This document shows positions 36,585 through 45,946 of a stretch of 64,000 nt of DNA, one piece after another; positions within the stretch are counted from its first letter, which is position 1; every line of letters starts with the position of its first letter. Where the stretch lies: positions 248,001 to 312,000 of the forward strand of contig NZ_WSSC01000002.1 of the NCBI RefSeq assembly GCF_009792895.1, given 5' to 3'. The notes beneath the pieces are model-generated. The model ran no database searches. It saw nothing but the letters and a program-made list of their open reading frames with translations, and had not been told where the DNA came from. The position numbers and the translations under genes were made by a program. This stretch comes from Pigmentibacter ruber. GTDB lineage: Bacteria; Bdellovibrionota_B; Oligoflexia; Silvanigrellales; Silvanigrellaceae.

Positions 36585-37877
36585 ATGCCAGTTATTACAA
36601 ACGAATACCAAGGCCGGAAGCCTGACGAGTATCGTATATTGCTTGGACTTGAAGGTCATCCAGACTCACGTAGTATTAAGACGTATAAAGAAAAAGCAGA
36701 CGGTTATAAAGCTTTAGAAAAAGTTTTAAAAGGTGGAATGTCATCAGAAGATGTTATTAATACCGTGAAAGCATCGGGCTTAAGAGGCCGAGGTGGAGCT
36801 GGTTTTCCAACAGGATTAAAATGGAGTTTCGTTCCAAAAGGGCCTGGTGAAAAATATTTAATTACAAATTTTGATGAAGGTGAACCTGGAACTTATAAAG
36901 ATTGTTACATTGCTGAAGTAACACCGCATTCACTTGTAGAAGGAAAAATTATTGCTTCATATGCAATTGGTGCGCAAAAAAGTTATATCTATGTGCGCGG
37001 TGAATTTTACAATGAAATTAAATGGTGCGAACAAGCTATACAAGAAGCTTACGATGCTGGTTATTTAGGTGAAAATATAATGGGCTCTGGATTCACACAT
37101 CATATGGATGTCTATTCTGGAGCAGGGGCATATATTTGTGGTGAAGAAACTGGATTAATTTCATCGTTAGAAGGTAAAAAAGGGCAGCCTAAATTAAAAC
37201 CACCATTTCCTGCTGTAAAAGGTTATTTAGGAAAACCAACAGTTGTAAATAACGTTGAATCTCTTGCTGTAGTTCCATGGATCATAAATCACGGTGCTGA
37301 AGCGTATAAAAAATTTGGAACTGAAAAATCACCCGGAACAAAGTTATTTAACGTTAGTGGTCCTATTGCGCGCCCAGGTTGTTACGAAATCCCCTTAGGT
37401 TATCCACTTATGCGTTTTCTAAATGAAGATTGTGGAGGACTTATCCAGGGTAAGAAATTGAAAGCAGTGATCCCAGGAGGATCATCTGCACCTGTTCTTA
37501 CTGCAAAGGAATGCGAATCTGTTACTTTAGATTATGAATCAATTGCCGCTGCAGGATCAATGCTTGGATCTGGCGCTATAATTGTTATTCCTGAAGATGT
37601 TCGTATGCCTGATGTACTTGAAAATTTAATGGACTTTTATTCTCATGAATCCTGTGGGCAATGTACTCCTTGTCGTGAAGGAACAGGTTGGTTGTATAAA
37701 ATGTCCAAACATATTTTGAAAGGGAATGCTTCTAAAGCAGATTTCCAAAGAATTAATACTGTTGCAAATAATATGCGAGGTAAAACTATTTGTGTTCTTT
37801 CAGATGCGGCTGCGGATCCTGCGAGAGCTATCATTGCAAAATTTGCGCATGAATTTGAACCATATTTAAAAGGATAA
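36585..37877 (+). CDS. nuoF: NADH-quinone oxidoreductase subunit F
   Basis: The 430-residue FMN and NADH-binding subunit. [13 protein letters not shown] is the NADH loop, [11 protein letters not shown] and YIYVRGEF surround FMN, and [15 protein letters not shown] carries three ligands of the [4Fe-4S] cluster N3, with the fourth Cys in TICVLSDAA. Full length and strongly conserved. AAGGAG precedes the ATG. It takes electrons from NADH and passes them to NuoE and NuoG. Confidence 0.97.
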   Translation: MPVITNEYQGRKPDEYRILLGLEGHPDSRSIKTYKEKADGYKALEKVLKGGMSSEDVINTVKASGLRGRGGAGFPTGLKWSFVPKGPGEKYLITNFDEGEPGTYKDCYIAEVTPHSLVEGKIIASYAIGAQKSYIYVRGEFYNEIKWCEQAIQEAYDAGYLGENIMGSGFTHHMDVYSGAGAYICGEETGLISSLEGKKGQPKLKPPFPAVKGYLGKPTVVNNVESLAVVPWIINHGAEAYKKFGTEKSPGTKLFNVSGPIARPGCYEIPLGYPLMRFLNEDCGGLIQGKKLKAVIPGGSSAPVLTAKECESVTLDYESIAAAGSMLGSGAIIVIPEDVRMPDVLENLMDFYSHESCGQCTPCREGTGWLYKMSKHILKGNASKADFQRINTVANNMRGKTICVLSDAAADPARAIIAKFAHEFEPYLKG

Positions 37878-37882
37878 TTATA

Positions 37883-39352
37883 ATGTCAGAAACTGTTACG
37901 TTAACAATTGATGGCAAAGAAATTACTGTCCCAAAAGGAACTTCGGTTATTGAAGCCACCGAATTATTAGGAATTGAAGTTCCTAGATTTTGTTGGCACC
38001 CAGGTCTTTCTGTTGCAGGTGTTTGCCGTTTTTGTATGGTTAAAATTGAAGGCATGCCTAAGTTGCAAATTGCTTGTAACACGACTTGCACTGAAGGAAT
38101 GAAAGTTACGACAACAAGTGATGATGTAAAAGATGCTCATAAGTGGGCGCTTGAATTTCATTTAATCAATCATCCTCTTGATTGCCCAATCTGTGATCAA
38201 GCGGGCGAATGCGAATTGCAAAATTATTATATGAAAGTTGGAAAGTACTCATCACAAATGGATGAAGATAAAGTACTTAAACCAAAAGCACTCGACGTTG
38301 GTGACAACCTTGTTTTAGATACAGAACGTTGTATTTTATGTTCACGTTGTGTTCGATTTGAAGATGAAGTAACAAAAACAAGTTCTTTGGGTATTTTTAA
38401 TCGTGGTGATCATTCTGTAATTGGAACATTTCCAAATAGAAAAATACAACATAACTATAGCTATAATATTGTTGATATATGTCCAGTGGGTGCCTTTACA
38501 GCAAAAGATTTTCGCTTTAAGTGCCGTGTCTGGTTTTTAAGTGAAACGAAAACAATATGTCCAGGTTGTTCAACCGGCTGTAACGTTACTTTGTTTCAAA
38601 ATAAAAATCAAAGACAATATTATCGATTAAAGCCAAGAAAAAATAAAGAAGTTAATGGGCATTGGATGTGTGATTATGGCCGTACAATGTATGAACATTT
38701 AAATGCTGAAGAAAGATTAGCTGTTCCGTTAGCTGGTGGAAAATCACTATCATGGTCAGATGTTAATAAAAAGCTTACTGAAAAACTTGCAACCTATAAA
38801 GGTAAGTCTGAAAAAGTAGCTTTAGTATTAACTCCTCAATATACAAATGAAGAGTATCAAGTCATTCTTGAAACGTTAAAAAATGTTATTGGAGTGCAAT
38901 TCAAAACATTTATATGGCGTGATCCTAGCGAGAAACTAAACGACTTTGATGGTATCTTGTTTCGTGGTGATAAAAACCCTAATACCGCAGGTCTAAAGCA
39001 GGTATTAGAAAATCAAAGTATAAGTGCTGTTTCATTAGGTGATAGTTTCGCTCCTCTGGCTGAACAACATGCGGAAGTTGTTTTTGTTTTTGGTCCAGAA
39101 ATGGAGAAGTCTTATACGCAATATGCAAATGAAATAAATCGTTTTGCTGAATTACCAAATGTTATTTATTTTGGCTCTTCTAAAAATCCAGCAACTAAAA
39201 AGTTTTCTTTAGTTATACCGACAAAAGTTTTTGCTGAAAAAAATGGAACGTTTGTTAATTACAATGGAATCAACCAAAAATTAAAAGCAAACCCACCTGT
39301 ATTTCCAGCAATGTTAGGTATTGAAGATATTTTTTCTGCAATAAAAATTTAA
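37883..39352 (+). CDS. nuoG: NADH-quinone oxidoreductase subunit G, short form
   Basis: The 489-residue iron-sulfur subunit. A ferredoxin domain (CWHPGLSVAGVCRFC, NTTC) is followed by the His-Cys3 [4Fe-4S] motif (HPLDCPICDQAGEC), by CILCSRCVRF with DICPVGAF, and by CPGCSTGC...WMCDYG, which is the CxxCxxxC...C pattern of cluster N7. After that the molybdopterin-oxidoreductase-like domain is short (about 200 residues) and diverged, whereas NuoG is usually 700-900 residues. Electron transfer clusters look complete, so the shortening affects the non-catalytic part. Confidence 0.94.
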   Translation: MSETVTLTIDGKEITVPKGTSVIEATELLGIEVPRFCWHPGLSVAGVCRFCMVKIEGMPKLQIACNTTCTEGMKVTTTSDDVKDAHKWALEFHLINHPLDCPICDQAGECELQNYYMKVGKYSSQMDEDKVLKPKALDVGDNLVLDTERCILCSRCVRFEDEVTKTSSLGIFNRGDHSVIGTFPNRKIQHNYSYNIVDICPVGAFTAKDFRFKCRVWFLSETKTICPGCSTGCNVTLFQNKNQRQYYRLKPRKNKEVNGHWMCDYGRTMYEHLNAEERLAVPLAGGKSLSWSDVNKKLTEKLATYKGKSEKVALVLTPQYTNEEYQVILETLKNVIGVQFKTFIWRDPSEKLNDFDGILFRGDKNPNTAGLKQVLENQSISAVSLGDSFAPLAEQHAEVVFVFGPEMEKSYTQYANEINRFAELPNVIYFGSSKNPATKKFSLVIPTKVFAEKNGTFVNYNGINQKLKANPPVFPAMLGIEDIFSAIKI

Positions 39353-39365
39353 GAGGCAAAAGAGT

Positions 39366-39956
39366 ATGGGATATATAAATGTATCGAAAGATCCGCAGAA
39401 GAGTTTAAAAAATGGTTATTTAACAACAACGTTACTTGGATTGGGTCAAACTATATCAACTTTTGCTAAGCAACTCTTAAAACTTGAAGAGTCTGTTACT
39501 GTACAGTGGCCTGAAGTCGAATATAAATATTCTGAACGTTTTAAAGGCGCACATTTTTTAACAAAACGTCCTAATGGGGAAGTGCGTTGTACTGCTTGCT
39601 TTTTGTGTGCAACAAATTGTCCCGCACAATGCATTACAATTGTTGCTGGTCAAGCAAAAGACAATGGGATTGAAAAATATCCAGTTCGTTTTGAAATAGA
39701 TATATTGCGTTGTGTATTTTGTGGTTATTGCGAAGAAGCTTGTCCTGTCGATGCGATACGCTTAGGATCTGAATACTCAATGGCTGGAATGCCTGAACAA
39801 AAATGGGTTTATACTAAAGATTATCTACTTAATAGACCAGAAAATAAAAAACGCTTAGGAGATAAGCAGATTTCTCGTAAAGAAGAAAATACAAAAGATG
39901 AATCTGTAAAAAGTCAGTTACCTAATATTCATCGCGCACACTCTTCTCACCATTAA
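39366..39956 (+). CDS. nuoI: NADH-quinone oxidoreductase subunit I
   Basis: The 196-residue ferredoxin-like subunit carrying clusters N6a and N6b: CTACFLCATNCPAQC and CVFCGYCEEACPVDAI, both C-x2-C-x2-C-x3-C followed by Pro. An amphipathic N-terminus (about 30 residues) would sit on the membrane arm. The C-terminal tail is Lys-rich and ends in a His-rich stretch. It normally follows nuoH; here it follows nuoG directly, 13 bases apart, so the membrane arm genes must lie elsewhere. Confidence 0.95.
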   Translation: MGYINVSKDPQKSLKNGYLTTTLLGLGQTISTFAKQLLKLEESVTVQWPEVEYKYSERFKGAHFLTKRPNGEVRCTACFLCATNCPAQCITIVAGQAKDNGIEKYPVRFEIDILRCVFCGYCEEACPVDAIRLGSEYSMAGMPEQKWVYTKDYLLNRPENKKRLGDKQISRKEENTKDESVKSQLPNIHRAHSSHH

Positions 39957-39983
39957 TTAGCGTATAAAATTTTCCATATTTAC

Positions 39984-40020
39984 AATAATTTAAAAAAAAT
40001 ATTAAATTATTATTTTTATT
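39984..40020 (+). terminator. AT-only hairpin with T-rich tail after nuoI
   Basis: AATAATTTAA (39984-39993) pairs with TTAAATTATT (40002-40011) over an eight-base loop and is followed by ATTTTTATT. The stem has no G-C pairs, so it would be weak, but the position just past nuoI suits operon termination. Confidence 0.4.
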
Positions 40021-40055
40021 TACTTGAAAGTTAAAATTTATAAAGTATAAGTATT

Positions 40056-40083
40056 TTTATGTTTATTAAACAATAAACATAAA
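40056..40083. repeat. Perfect 12-bp inverted repeat upstream of the metallophosphoesterase gene
   Basis: TTTATGTTTATT (40056-40067), loop AAAC, then AATAAACATAAA (40072-40083), without mismatch. It ends 30 bases before the ATG of the lipoprotein gene at 40114. In the transcript it would form a leader hairpin; as DNA it could be an operator. Confidence 0.5.
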
Positions 40084-40113
40084 TTATTTAAATCTATATA
40101 GGAAATAAAATAA

Positions 40114-41592
40114 ATGAAAAAAATTAACTTAATTGCAATGCTGTCACTTTTTGCTGTTTCTTGTTCTACTAAATCTAATGAATTTCAAGCTGAAAAAGAA
40201 AAAAATGTTTTAGCTGTGAGTGATATCCATTATAATCCATTTTCTCTTTGTGATGCTGAAAAAGCTGATAATAAATTGAGTACAAGTGAGAGTAAATGTA
40301 ACGCACTAATGAAAGAATTAAATTCTGCTGAAGTTAAAGATTGGGATAAAGTTTTTGCAAAATATTTAACTTCAGAAAAAGTGTCTACAATAAATTCAAA
40401 TACAAACTTCGGCTTATATCAAAAATTTTTGACACAATTAGAAACAGTAGCAAAATCAGAAAATATTGATTTTGTAGTTATTTTGGGAGATTTCTTAACT
40501 CATGGTTTCCATCAAAAGTTAAATGACTATGCTAAATTAACGCAACAAAATGAAGTAGAGTCATTTATTAAAAAAACATTTGAATACATTAGTATAACAG
40601 TGAATGCAAAACTGCCAAAAGATGTTGAAGTGTTTCCTGTAATTGGAAATAATGATTCCTATAAAGCAAACTATAATTTTGATAATCCTAAAAGTTCTAA
40701 TTTTTATAAAGATTTGTCAGTTATTTGGGGAAGCAATGCTAAGCAATTAACTAAATCAAAAACTTTTGTTACTGAAGGTGGCTATTATACTATAAATCTA
40801 GCAGATAAAAAATTATCTATCGTTGCTTTAAATACCAATATGTTATCCAATAAAGCACAATCAGTAGATGGTTCTGACATTGACTCCAGTGCCAAAAATC
40901 AATTGAATTGGTTTAGTGATTTATTTAAAGCTGCAGAAAAAACAAATAACAATGAAAATAAAGATAATAAAGATGAATTCCGTATTCCTGCGGAAAATAA
41001 AGTTTTAGTCATCTCCCATATTCCAAATGGAATTGATGGTTATGCTTCATCTGTGTCTAAAGATGGTTCAGCTGTACCATTTTGGAAGAGTGAAGTACAT
41101 TCTAATTCTTATTTAAATATTCTTAAAACAAATTCACAAAGAATTTCAGGTATATTGGTAGGCCATACACATCATGATGGATTCCAAATGATTGATGCTT
41201 CAAAAAGTCTTTCATCCTCATCTGTACCTTCATTAACTTCACTAAGAAATAATCCAGGGTTTAAAATTTTTAAACTTAACAAGGAAAATACTTTGATTGA
41301 TTCAAAAGTTCATTCTTATGATTTAAATGAACAAAAATGGGACGAAAATCCAAAATCTTTTTCTGAGTTACATACCAGCGCTGGGCATTTGACTCATGGC
41401 TATGAAATATTATTGAGCGCGTGGTCGAAAGATACAAATCAAGCGGATGAGCATTATTTAAAACGATTAGTTTTAAATGCAGATCATAAAACTTTAGTAC
41501 AAAAATGGAAACATTATTTTTGTGCTGCAGGAAACGGAATGACAATTAAAGATTTTAATGATTGTTACAAAAAGGTAACTGAAAAAAACTAA
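40114..41592 (+). CDS. Lipoprotein metallophosphoesterase (acid-sphingomyelinase-like)
   Basis: The 492-residue protein has a lipoprotein signal (MKKINLIAMLSLFAVSC, lipobox Cys17), so it should be anchored in the membrane. It has all calcineurin-type motifs in order: VSDIHYNP (D-x-H), LGDFLTHG (GD), IGNND (GN[HD]), ISHIPNG (H) and GHTHHDG (GHxH). The spacing, with a long region between the first two motifs and a C-terminal domain with two Cys, fits acid sphingomyelinase-like phosphodiesterases, which cleave phospho-esters at the outer surface. SD TAGGAAA. It ends in a strong terminator. Confidence 0.86.
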   Translation: MKKINLIAMLSLFAVSCSTKSNEFQAEKEKNVLAVSDIHYNPFSLCDAEKADNKLSTSESKCNALMKELNSAEVKDWDKVFAKYLTSEKVSTINSNTNFGLYQKFLTQLETVAKSENIDFVVILGDFLTHGFHQKLNDYAKLTQQNEVESFIKKTFEYISITVNAKLPKDVEVFPVIGNNDSYKANYNFDNPKSSNFYKDLSVIWGSNAKQLTKSKTFVTEGGYYTINLADKKLSIVALNTNMLSNKAQSVDGSDIDSSAKNQLNWFSDLFKAAEKTNNNENKDNKDEFRIPAENKVLVISHIPNGIDGYASSVSKDGSAVPFWKSEVHSNSYLNILKTNSQRISGILVGHTHHDGFQMIDASKSLSSSSVPSLTSLRNNPGFKIFKLNKENTLIDSKVHSYDLNEQKWDENPKSFSELHTSAGHLTHGYEILLSAWSKDTNQADEHYLKRLVLNADHKTLVQKWKHYFCAAGNGMTIKDFNDCYKKVTEKN

Positions 41593-41606
41593 TTCGTAAT
41601 TTTTTA

Positions 41607-41648
41607 AAAAAGACATTTTGCTAATTTAGTAAAATGTCTTTTTTGTTT
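41607..41648 (+). terminator. Rho-independent terminator after the metallophosphoesterase gene
   Basis: AAAAGACATTTTGCTAA and TTAGTAAAATGTCTTTT pair almost perfectly across 41607-41644 (one G-T pair) with a tight loop, and the right arm continues into a TTTTGTTTTT tract. The stem begins 15 bases after the stop codon. Confidence 0.85.
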
Positions 41649-41824
41649 TTGATAATAAATTTAATAAAAATAGATAAAAATCAATTTCTTTTGTTACCAT
41701 AAATAAAAATTTAATAAAATACAAATTTGCAGAAATTTCTGGACAAGTAAAAAAATAATTGATAATTTTTTTCATTCAAAGAATTGTCTTTAAATTTTCC
41801 ATAGTTTTCTTAGTCATGCTGGTC

Positions 41825-41846
41825 AATAATTGTAGGTACAATTATT
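41825..41846. repeat. Perfect 10-bp inverted repeat upstream of the DUF4360-like gene
   Basis: AATAATTGTA-GG-TACAATTATT, ending 25 bases before the ATG and 12 before the SD. It can form a leader hairpin or bind a dimeric regulator. No clear promoter is seen in the remaining 180 bases of this 279-base gap. Confidence 0.5.
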
Positions 41847-41871
41847 TTACTATGCATTGGAGGTTATTTGT

Positions 41872-42510
41872 ATGAAGTTAGTTAGTGCTCTTTTTGGTTC
41901 GATTTTTGCACTTGGTTTTACTGTTTCTGCAATGGCTGATGTTCCTCCGTATGTTACAATCCCACCTGTAGTTAACGGTCAACCTAATCCATCCTATGGT
42001 GGTAGTGGTTGTCCAGCGGGTTCTGCGCGTGCCGTTGTTGCACCTGACCTGAAGTCCTTTACTATGATTTTTGATAAGTATGTTGTGAATGCAGCAGGAT
42101 CAAATTCACTTGATAGAAAAAATTGTCAAATATTGATTAACTTTGAATTTCCTCAAGGATGGTCCTATTCCATTGCAAGAATGGATTATCGCGGCTTTTA
42201 TAATTTAAGCGCAGGAACTTATGGTTCTCAACAAGCATTGTATTATTTTCAAGGAAATCTGCAACAAGCTAGACTAAATACAGTATTTAGAGGTCCTACT
42301 TCTGGTGATTATACTATTAGTGATACTTTAGGAATTAATAATTTAGTTTGGTCTCCTTGTGGATCATTAAGTGGATTAAATGTAAATACTTCTTTAATCG
42401 CACAAGTTGGACCAAATAATCCTAATGGATATGCAACTTTAACTACAGATTCAGCGGATGGAAGTGTACAAACTACTTATGCTTTGCAATGGCAAAGATG
42501 TGGACACTAA
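41872..42510 (+). CDS. DUF4360-like secreted protein
   Basis: The 212-residue product has a signal peptide (MKLVSALFGSIFALGFTVSAMA) cut before DVPPY. The mature protein follows the DUF4360 pattern: GSGCPAGS near the start, FTMIFDKYVV, a second Cys in RKNCQILINFEFPQGW, the beta-strand series YYFQG, FRGPTSGDYT, then SPCGS and a final RCGH. Four Cys allow two disulfides. Members are secreted proteins of unknown role found in bacteria and fungi. ATG 41872 is chosen over a TTG at 41857, because GGAGG lies eight bases before it. Confidence 0.82.
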   Translation: MKLVSALFGSIFALGFTVSAMADVPPYVTIPPVVNGQPNPSYGGSGCPAGSARAVVAPDLKSFTMIFDKYVVNAAGSNSLDRKNCQILINFEFPQGWSYSIARMDYRGFYNLSAGTYGSQQALYYFQGNLQQARLNTVFRGPTSGDYTISDTLGINNLVWSPCGSLSGLNVNTSLIAQVGPNNPNGYATLTTDSADGSVQTTYALQWQRCGH

Positions 42511-42520
42511 AAATAAAAAA

Positions 42521-42552
42521 TTAAAATGAAAAAAATTTTCTTTCATTTTAAA
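42521..42552. terminator. AT-rich hairpin between convergent genes
   Basis: TTAAAATGAAA and TTTCATTTTAA pair around AAAATTTTC, between the DUF4360-like gene and the end of the SGNH esterase gene, whose last codons it overlaps. It is symmetric, so it may serve both directions, but the T-run after it is poor. Confidence 0.5.
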
Positions 42553-43520
42553 TCGGAACAAAATTTATCAGTTAAATTATTTTTACTATTTAACTGATAT
42601 TTTTCTTTTAAAACTTTCCCTACTTCGATTGCTGCAAAGCAATGAATTTTAGTTGTGGGGTGAACCAAATCCCAAAATAAAAATTCTTGTGCCTTGCTAC
42701 AACTTTCATTTGGAATAGCTGGTTTACTAGGGACTCCCACATAACAGGCGTTTTTAATATTACTAACAAAATATCTCCCTGGATTTTGCCTAACTTTATT
42801 TAAAAATTCAAAGGCATCAAAGTAAATTAAATTAATATCTTTATTTTCATCTCTAAAATTAGCAATTTTTTTATCCAGTAAATAGTTTTCTAACTTTGTG
42901 ATATTAGATAAAATCCATTTCATTTTTTTAAAGCTATCAATTTCTGTTGTTAATGCAATGTTACCTAAATCAGGTATATTTGCGATAAAAATATTTTTCG
43001 CACCCAAATTTTTTAATTTAGTTAAACTTTGAGAAATATCATTTGTTAAATTATATAATGTATTAAAAGTCTCTATTGGTTCTTTAAAATTCATTTTAAA
43101 AATATTGTTAGCACCTGCCCAAAGGAAAAACATTGTGTTACTAAAATCTTTACCCTTATTTTCATTCTCAAATTTATTTATTTGATTTATGAGATCAACT
43201 GCTTCTGGATATCTTGGATTTTTGTCAGATGTTAAGGCTCCTAAAAAAGCATAATTTAACATTTTAAAATTATTTTCTTCGGCTAAATATTCTAGCCAAA
43301 TTTTCCCATTACTTGCTCTTCCTGCAAAATAAGGTTTGAGTGGCATAGGATTACTTGTTTCTTTTGAAGCATTTAAGTAATTGCCATTGTCAGATAAGCT
43401 GTCTCCAAAAGTAACGATATTATTTATTGTTACTTTTTGATTGTTATTGTCAGCTAAAACTGGAAATTTGAAGAAAATAAAAAGATAAATTGTGATGAAA
43501 ATTTTTTTTAAATTTCTCAT
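42543..43520 (-). CDS. Secreted SGNH/GDSL esterase or lipase
   Basis: A 325-residue protein with a signal peptide (hydrophobic 7-23). The four SGNH blocks are clear: FGDSLSDNG with nucleophile Ser41, the Gly region around residue 80, LWAGANNIF (GxND block), and DLVHPTTKIH with catalytic Asp and His. Such proteins include secreted phospholipase/haemolysins and acyltransferases of host-associated bacteria. Two Cys in KNACYVG and NESCSKAQ might bond. It lies 27 bases downstream of the acyl-CoA ligase gene, so released fatty acids could be activated by the next enzyme; that link is inference. Confidence 0.87.
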   Translation of the reverse strand: MRNLKKIFITIYLFIFFKFPVLADNNNQKVTINNIVTFGDSLSDNGNYLNASKETSNPMPLKPYFAGRASNGKIWLEYLAEENNFKMLNYAFLGALTSDKNPRYPEAVDLINQINKFENENKGKDFSNTMFFLWAGANNIFKMNFKEPIETFNTLYNLTNDISQSLTKLKNLGAKNIFIANIPDLGNIALTTEIDSFKKMKWILSNITKLENYLLDKKIANFRDENKDINLIYFDAFEFLNKVRQNPGRYFVSNIKNACYVGVPSKPAIPNESCSKAQEFLFWDLVHPTTKIHCFAAIEVGKVLKEKYQLNSKNNLTDKFCSDLK

Positions 43521-43547
43521 TTCTCACCAGATTCTAAAATTATTGAT

Positions 43548-45281
43548 TTATATTTTTTTCATTGACTCTTCTCGCAGATTCTTTCGGAGAATTTTTCCTA
43601 TTGGAGATTTTGGAAGCTCTGTTCTAAATTCAATCTGTTTAGGTACTTTATAACTTGTCATGAATTTATGACAATGTTCCAAAACATTTTCCTTAGTCAA
43701 AGAGTCATCCTTCCTTACTATAAATGCTTTTACAGCTTCATTTGTCTTTTCATTAGGTACGCCAATGACAGCGACTTCACCAACACCAGCTAATTTAGCA
43801 ATACAATCTTCTACTTCATTTGGATACACATTAAATCCACTCACTAATATCATATCTTTCTTACGATCAACTATTTTTATATATCCATCATTATCCATTA
43901 CACCTATATCGCCAGTGAGCAGCCAATTTCCTTTTAAACATTTGGCGCTTTCTTCAGGACGTTGCCAGTAACCTTTCATCACTTGTGGCCCTCGAACAGC
44001 AATTTCACCTGCGTCTCCCAATTGAACTGGTATTCCTTCTTCGTTCAAAAGAACAACATCAGTACTTGGCATAGGGATGCCAACCGTATCGCTTTTTATC
44101 ATTCCATTTATGGGATTAAAGGTAACAACAGGAGAAGCCTCAGTCAGGCCAAAGCCTTCTACAACTATGGTTTTTGTTACAATATTCCATCTTTCTGCTA
44201 CAGCTTTATGCAAAGCAGCTCCGCCAGCAATTGAAGCTTTTAAATCTTTAGGTGGTTTTTCAGCAAACCATTTTTCATTTAATAGTCCATTAAATAAAGT
44301 ATTTACTCCTGAAATCCAAGTGATTTTCTTCATTGAAAATGCTTTTTCTAAATTTTTTAGTGGTCTTGGATTGGGAATTAATATACTTTCTCCACCACAA
44401 TAATAAAATGTTATTAAATTTACAGTAAAAGCAAAGATATGATAAAGTGGTAAAACTGATAAAATATACTCATTACCAGGTTCAATTTTTGATTTCCCCA
44501 TTTCTACAATTTGATACATATTCGCTAAAAGGTTTTTATGGGTAAGCATTGCACCTTTGCTCACGCCAGTAGTTCCTCCAGTATATTGTAAAGCGCATAA
44601 ATCTTCGAGAGTAATATTACTCCAGTATTTATGTGGATTTAATTGCTTTGCTTTTTGAATATTTATTCCTTTATGGATAGCTGAAGTAATCCTTGTTGTA
44701 TATACTTCACACTTTGGTATTTGTTTTTTCACAAATTTCAAAACAGAATGAACTATTGTTCTTTTTAAAATTGGAAAAAAATCAACAACACTTACTAAAA
44801 TAACTTTTTCTATATTTGTGTTAGGAATTACTTCTTTTAGCTTATCTGCAAACATATCAATAATAATTAAAACTTTTGCTCCACTATCTTTAAACTGATG
44901 CTGCATTTCATAAGCTGTATATAATGGGTTTGCGTTTACTAAGACACAACCTGCTTTAAATACACCAAATACTGCAATGGGATATGATAAACAATTAGGT
45001 AATTGAATAGCGACCCTGTCACCTTTTGCAAGTTTTAACTCTTCTCTTAAATAAACAGCAAATGCATCTGAATATAATTCAATATCAGAGTAAGAGAGCT
45101 TACTTTCCATGCCATTGTGCAGAACCATACTGCAGGCAATTTTGTCTTTCCATCTAGCAGAACTGCGTGTCACCATATCTGCTAAATTTGAAAATTCAAA
45201 TTGACCTAAATCTAGATTTGTTCCTGGCCCATAATTTTTTTGCCAAGGTCGGTCTTTGCATTCAATTACCTGATCCACCAT
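43548..45281 (-). CDS. fadD: Long-chain-fatty-acid-CoA ligase
   Basis: The 577-residue adenylate-forming enzyme activates fatty acids to acyl-CoA. YTGGTTGVSKGAMLTH is the AMP-binding loop, VEGFGLTEASPVV the A5 motif, LLTGDIGVMDNDGYIKIVDRKKDMILVSG the A7-A8 hinge, and PKSPIGKILRK holds the catalytic Lys. Length and motif details match FadD/LcfA. No signal peptide. Upstream of the start the 276-base region also serves flgM on the other strand. Confidence 0.9.
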   Translation of the reverse strand: MVDQVIECKDRPWQKNYGPGTNLDLGQFEFSNLADMVTRSSARWKDKIACSMVLHNGMESKLSYSDIELYSDAFAVYLREELKLAKGDRVAIQLPNCLSYPIAVFGVFKAGCVLVNANPLYTAYEMQHQFKDSGAKVLIIIDMFADKLKEVIPNTNIEKVILVSVVDFFPILKRTIVHSVLKFVKKQIPKCEVYTTRITSAIHKGINIQKAKQLNPHKYWSNITLEDLCALQYTGGTTGVSKGAMLTHKNLLANMYQIVEMGKSKIEPGNEYILSVLPLYHIFAFTVNLITFYYCGGESILIPNPRPLKNLEKAFSMKKITWISGVNTLFNGLLNEKWFAEKPPKDLKASIAGGAALHKAVAERWNIVTKTIVVEGFGLTEASPVVTFNPINGMIKSDTVGIPMPSTDVVLLNEEGIPVQLGDAGEIAVRGPQVMKGYWQRPEESAKCLKGNWLLTGDIGVMDNDGYIKIVDRKKDMILVSGFNVYPNEVEDCIAKLAGVGEVAVIGVPNEKTNEAVKAFIVRKDDSLTKENVLEHCHKFMTSYKVPKQIEFRTELPKSPIGKILRKNLREESMKKI

Positions 45282-45557
45282 TTTTCGTCTCCTCTATCTC
45301 GCATTTGGTGGATTGTATAAAATCATGTTGAAACGTCAATTTCAATACTGAAAATATTATATATTTAATTTGTGCTATTATAAAAAAGATTGATTTAATT
45401 TTATAACCTTATTTATTGCCTGTTAATTTTGCCTACTTTAAAGTAAAAATTGTTTAATGTTACCTAATATAAATAGATTTTGACTGTTACTATTTTTTTC
45501 CTCTAAAGATTTTAAAAATTAAGGTACTCTTAAGCAAACCTTTTATAGGAGGGCTTT
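45282..45557. other. Intergenic region between fadD and flgM (no clear promoter)
   Basis: A 276-base AT-rich spacer between divergent fadD and flgM. AGGAGGG sits just before the flgM ATG. I looked for a sigma-28 or sigma-54 box and saw none; TTGACT at 45480 resembles a -35 but lacks a good -10 at normal spacing. Confidence 0.5.
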
Positions 45558-45926
45558 ATGGCAGTGAATGGAGTAAAGAACTCTGCAAATTTAGCAAATG
45601 CTATTCAAAGTGCAGATGCAGGAAAAGTCGAAAAACCGGAGAAGGCAAACATAAAAAATGCAGCAGCAAATTATGCAAAAGCCGCAACTCCTCCTGGTAT
45701 TAAAGAAGCCGCAAATGTGCAAATCTCACAAAAAGCAAAAGAGATGAGTTTAGCTAAAAAAATAGCTGAAGAATCACCTGATATAAGAGATGATAAAGTA
45801 GCATATTTTAAAGATCTTATTGATAAAGGTGAATATAAAGTAGATTCAGAAAAGGTTGCTAATGCTATGGTTAGGGAAGCTATGCGTGATGAGTTAGCAA
45901 AAGATCCAGGAGTTGTTTTTAGATAA
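45558..45926 (+). CDS. flgM: Negative regulator of flagellin synthesis (anti-sigma-28 factor)
   Basis: FlgM holds back the flagellar sigma factor FliA until the hook is complete. The 122-residue product has a disordered Ala/Lys-rich N-terminal half and the conserved C-terminal region: VQISQKAKEMSLA, then IRDDKVAYFKDLIDKGEYKVDSEKVANAMV, the sigma-binding helix pattern. It is somewhat longer than usual (about 95-100). Its place ahead of flgN, flgK and flgL is the classic order. Confidence 0.88.
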   Translation: MAVNGVKNSANLANAIQSADAGKVEKPEKANIKNAAANYAKAATPPGIKEAANVQISQKAKEMSLAKKIAEESPDIRDDKVAYFKDLIDKGEYKVDSEKVANAMVREAMRDELAKDPGVVFR

Positions 45927-45946
45927 TTTATATAAAGTGAAAAGAT

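Noticed and set aside
45480-45485. TTGACT as flgM promoter
   Set aside because: No matching -10, and no sigma-28 or sigma-54 box either; noted only as part of the spacer.
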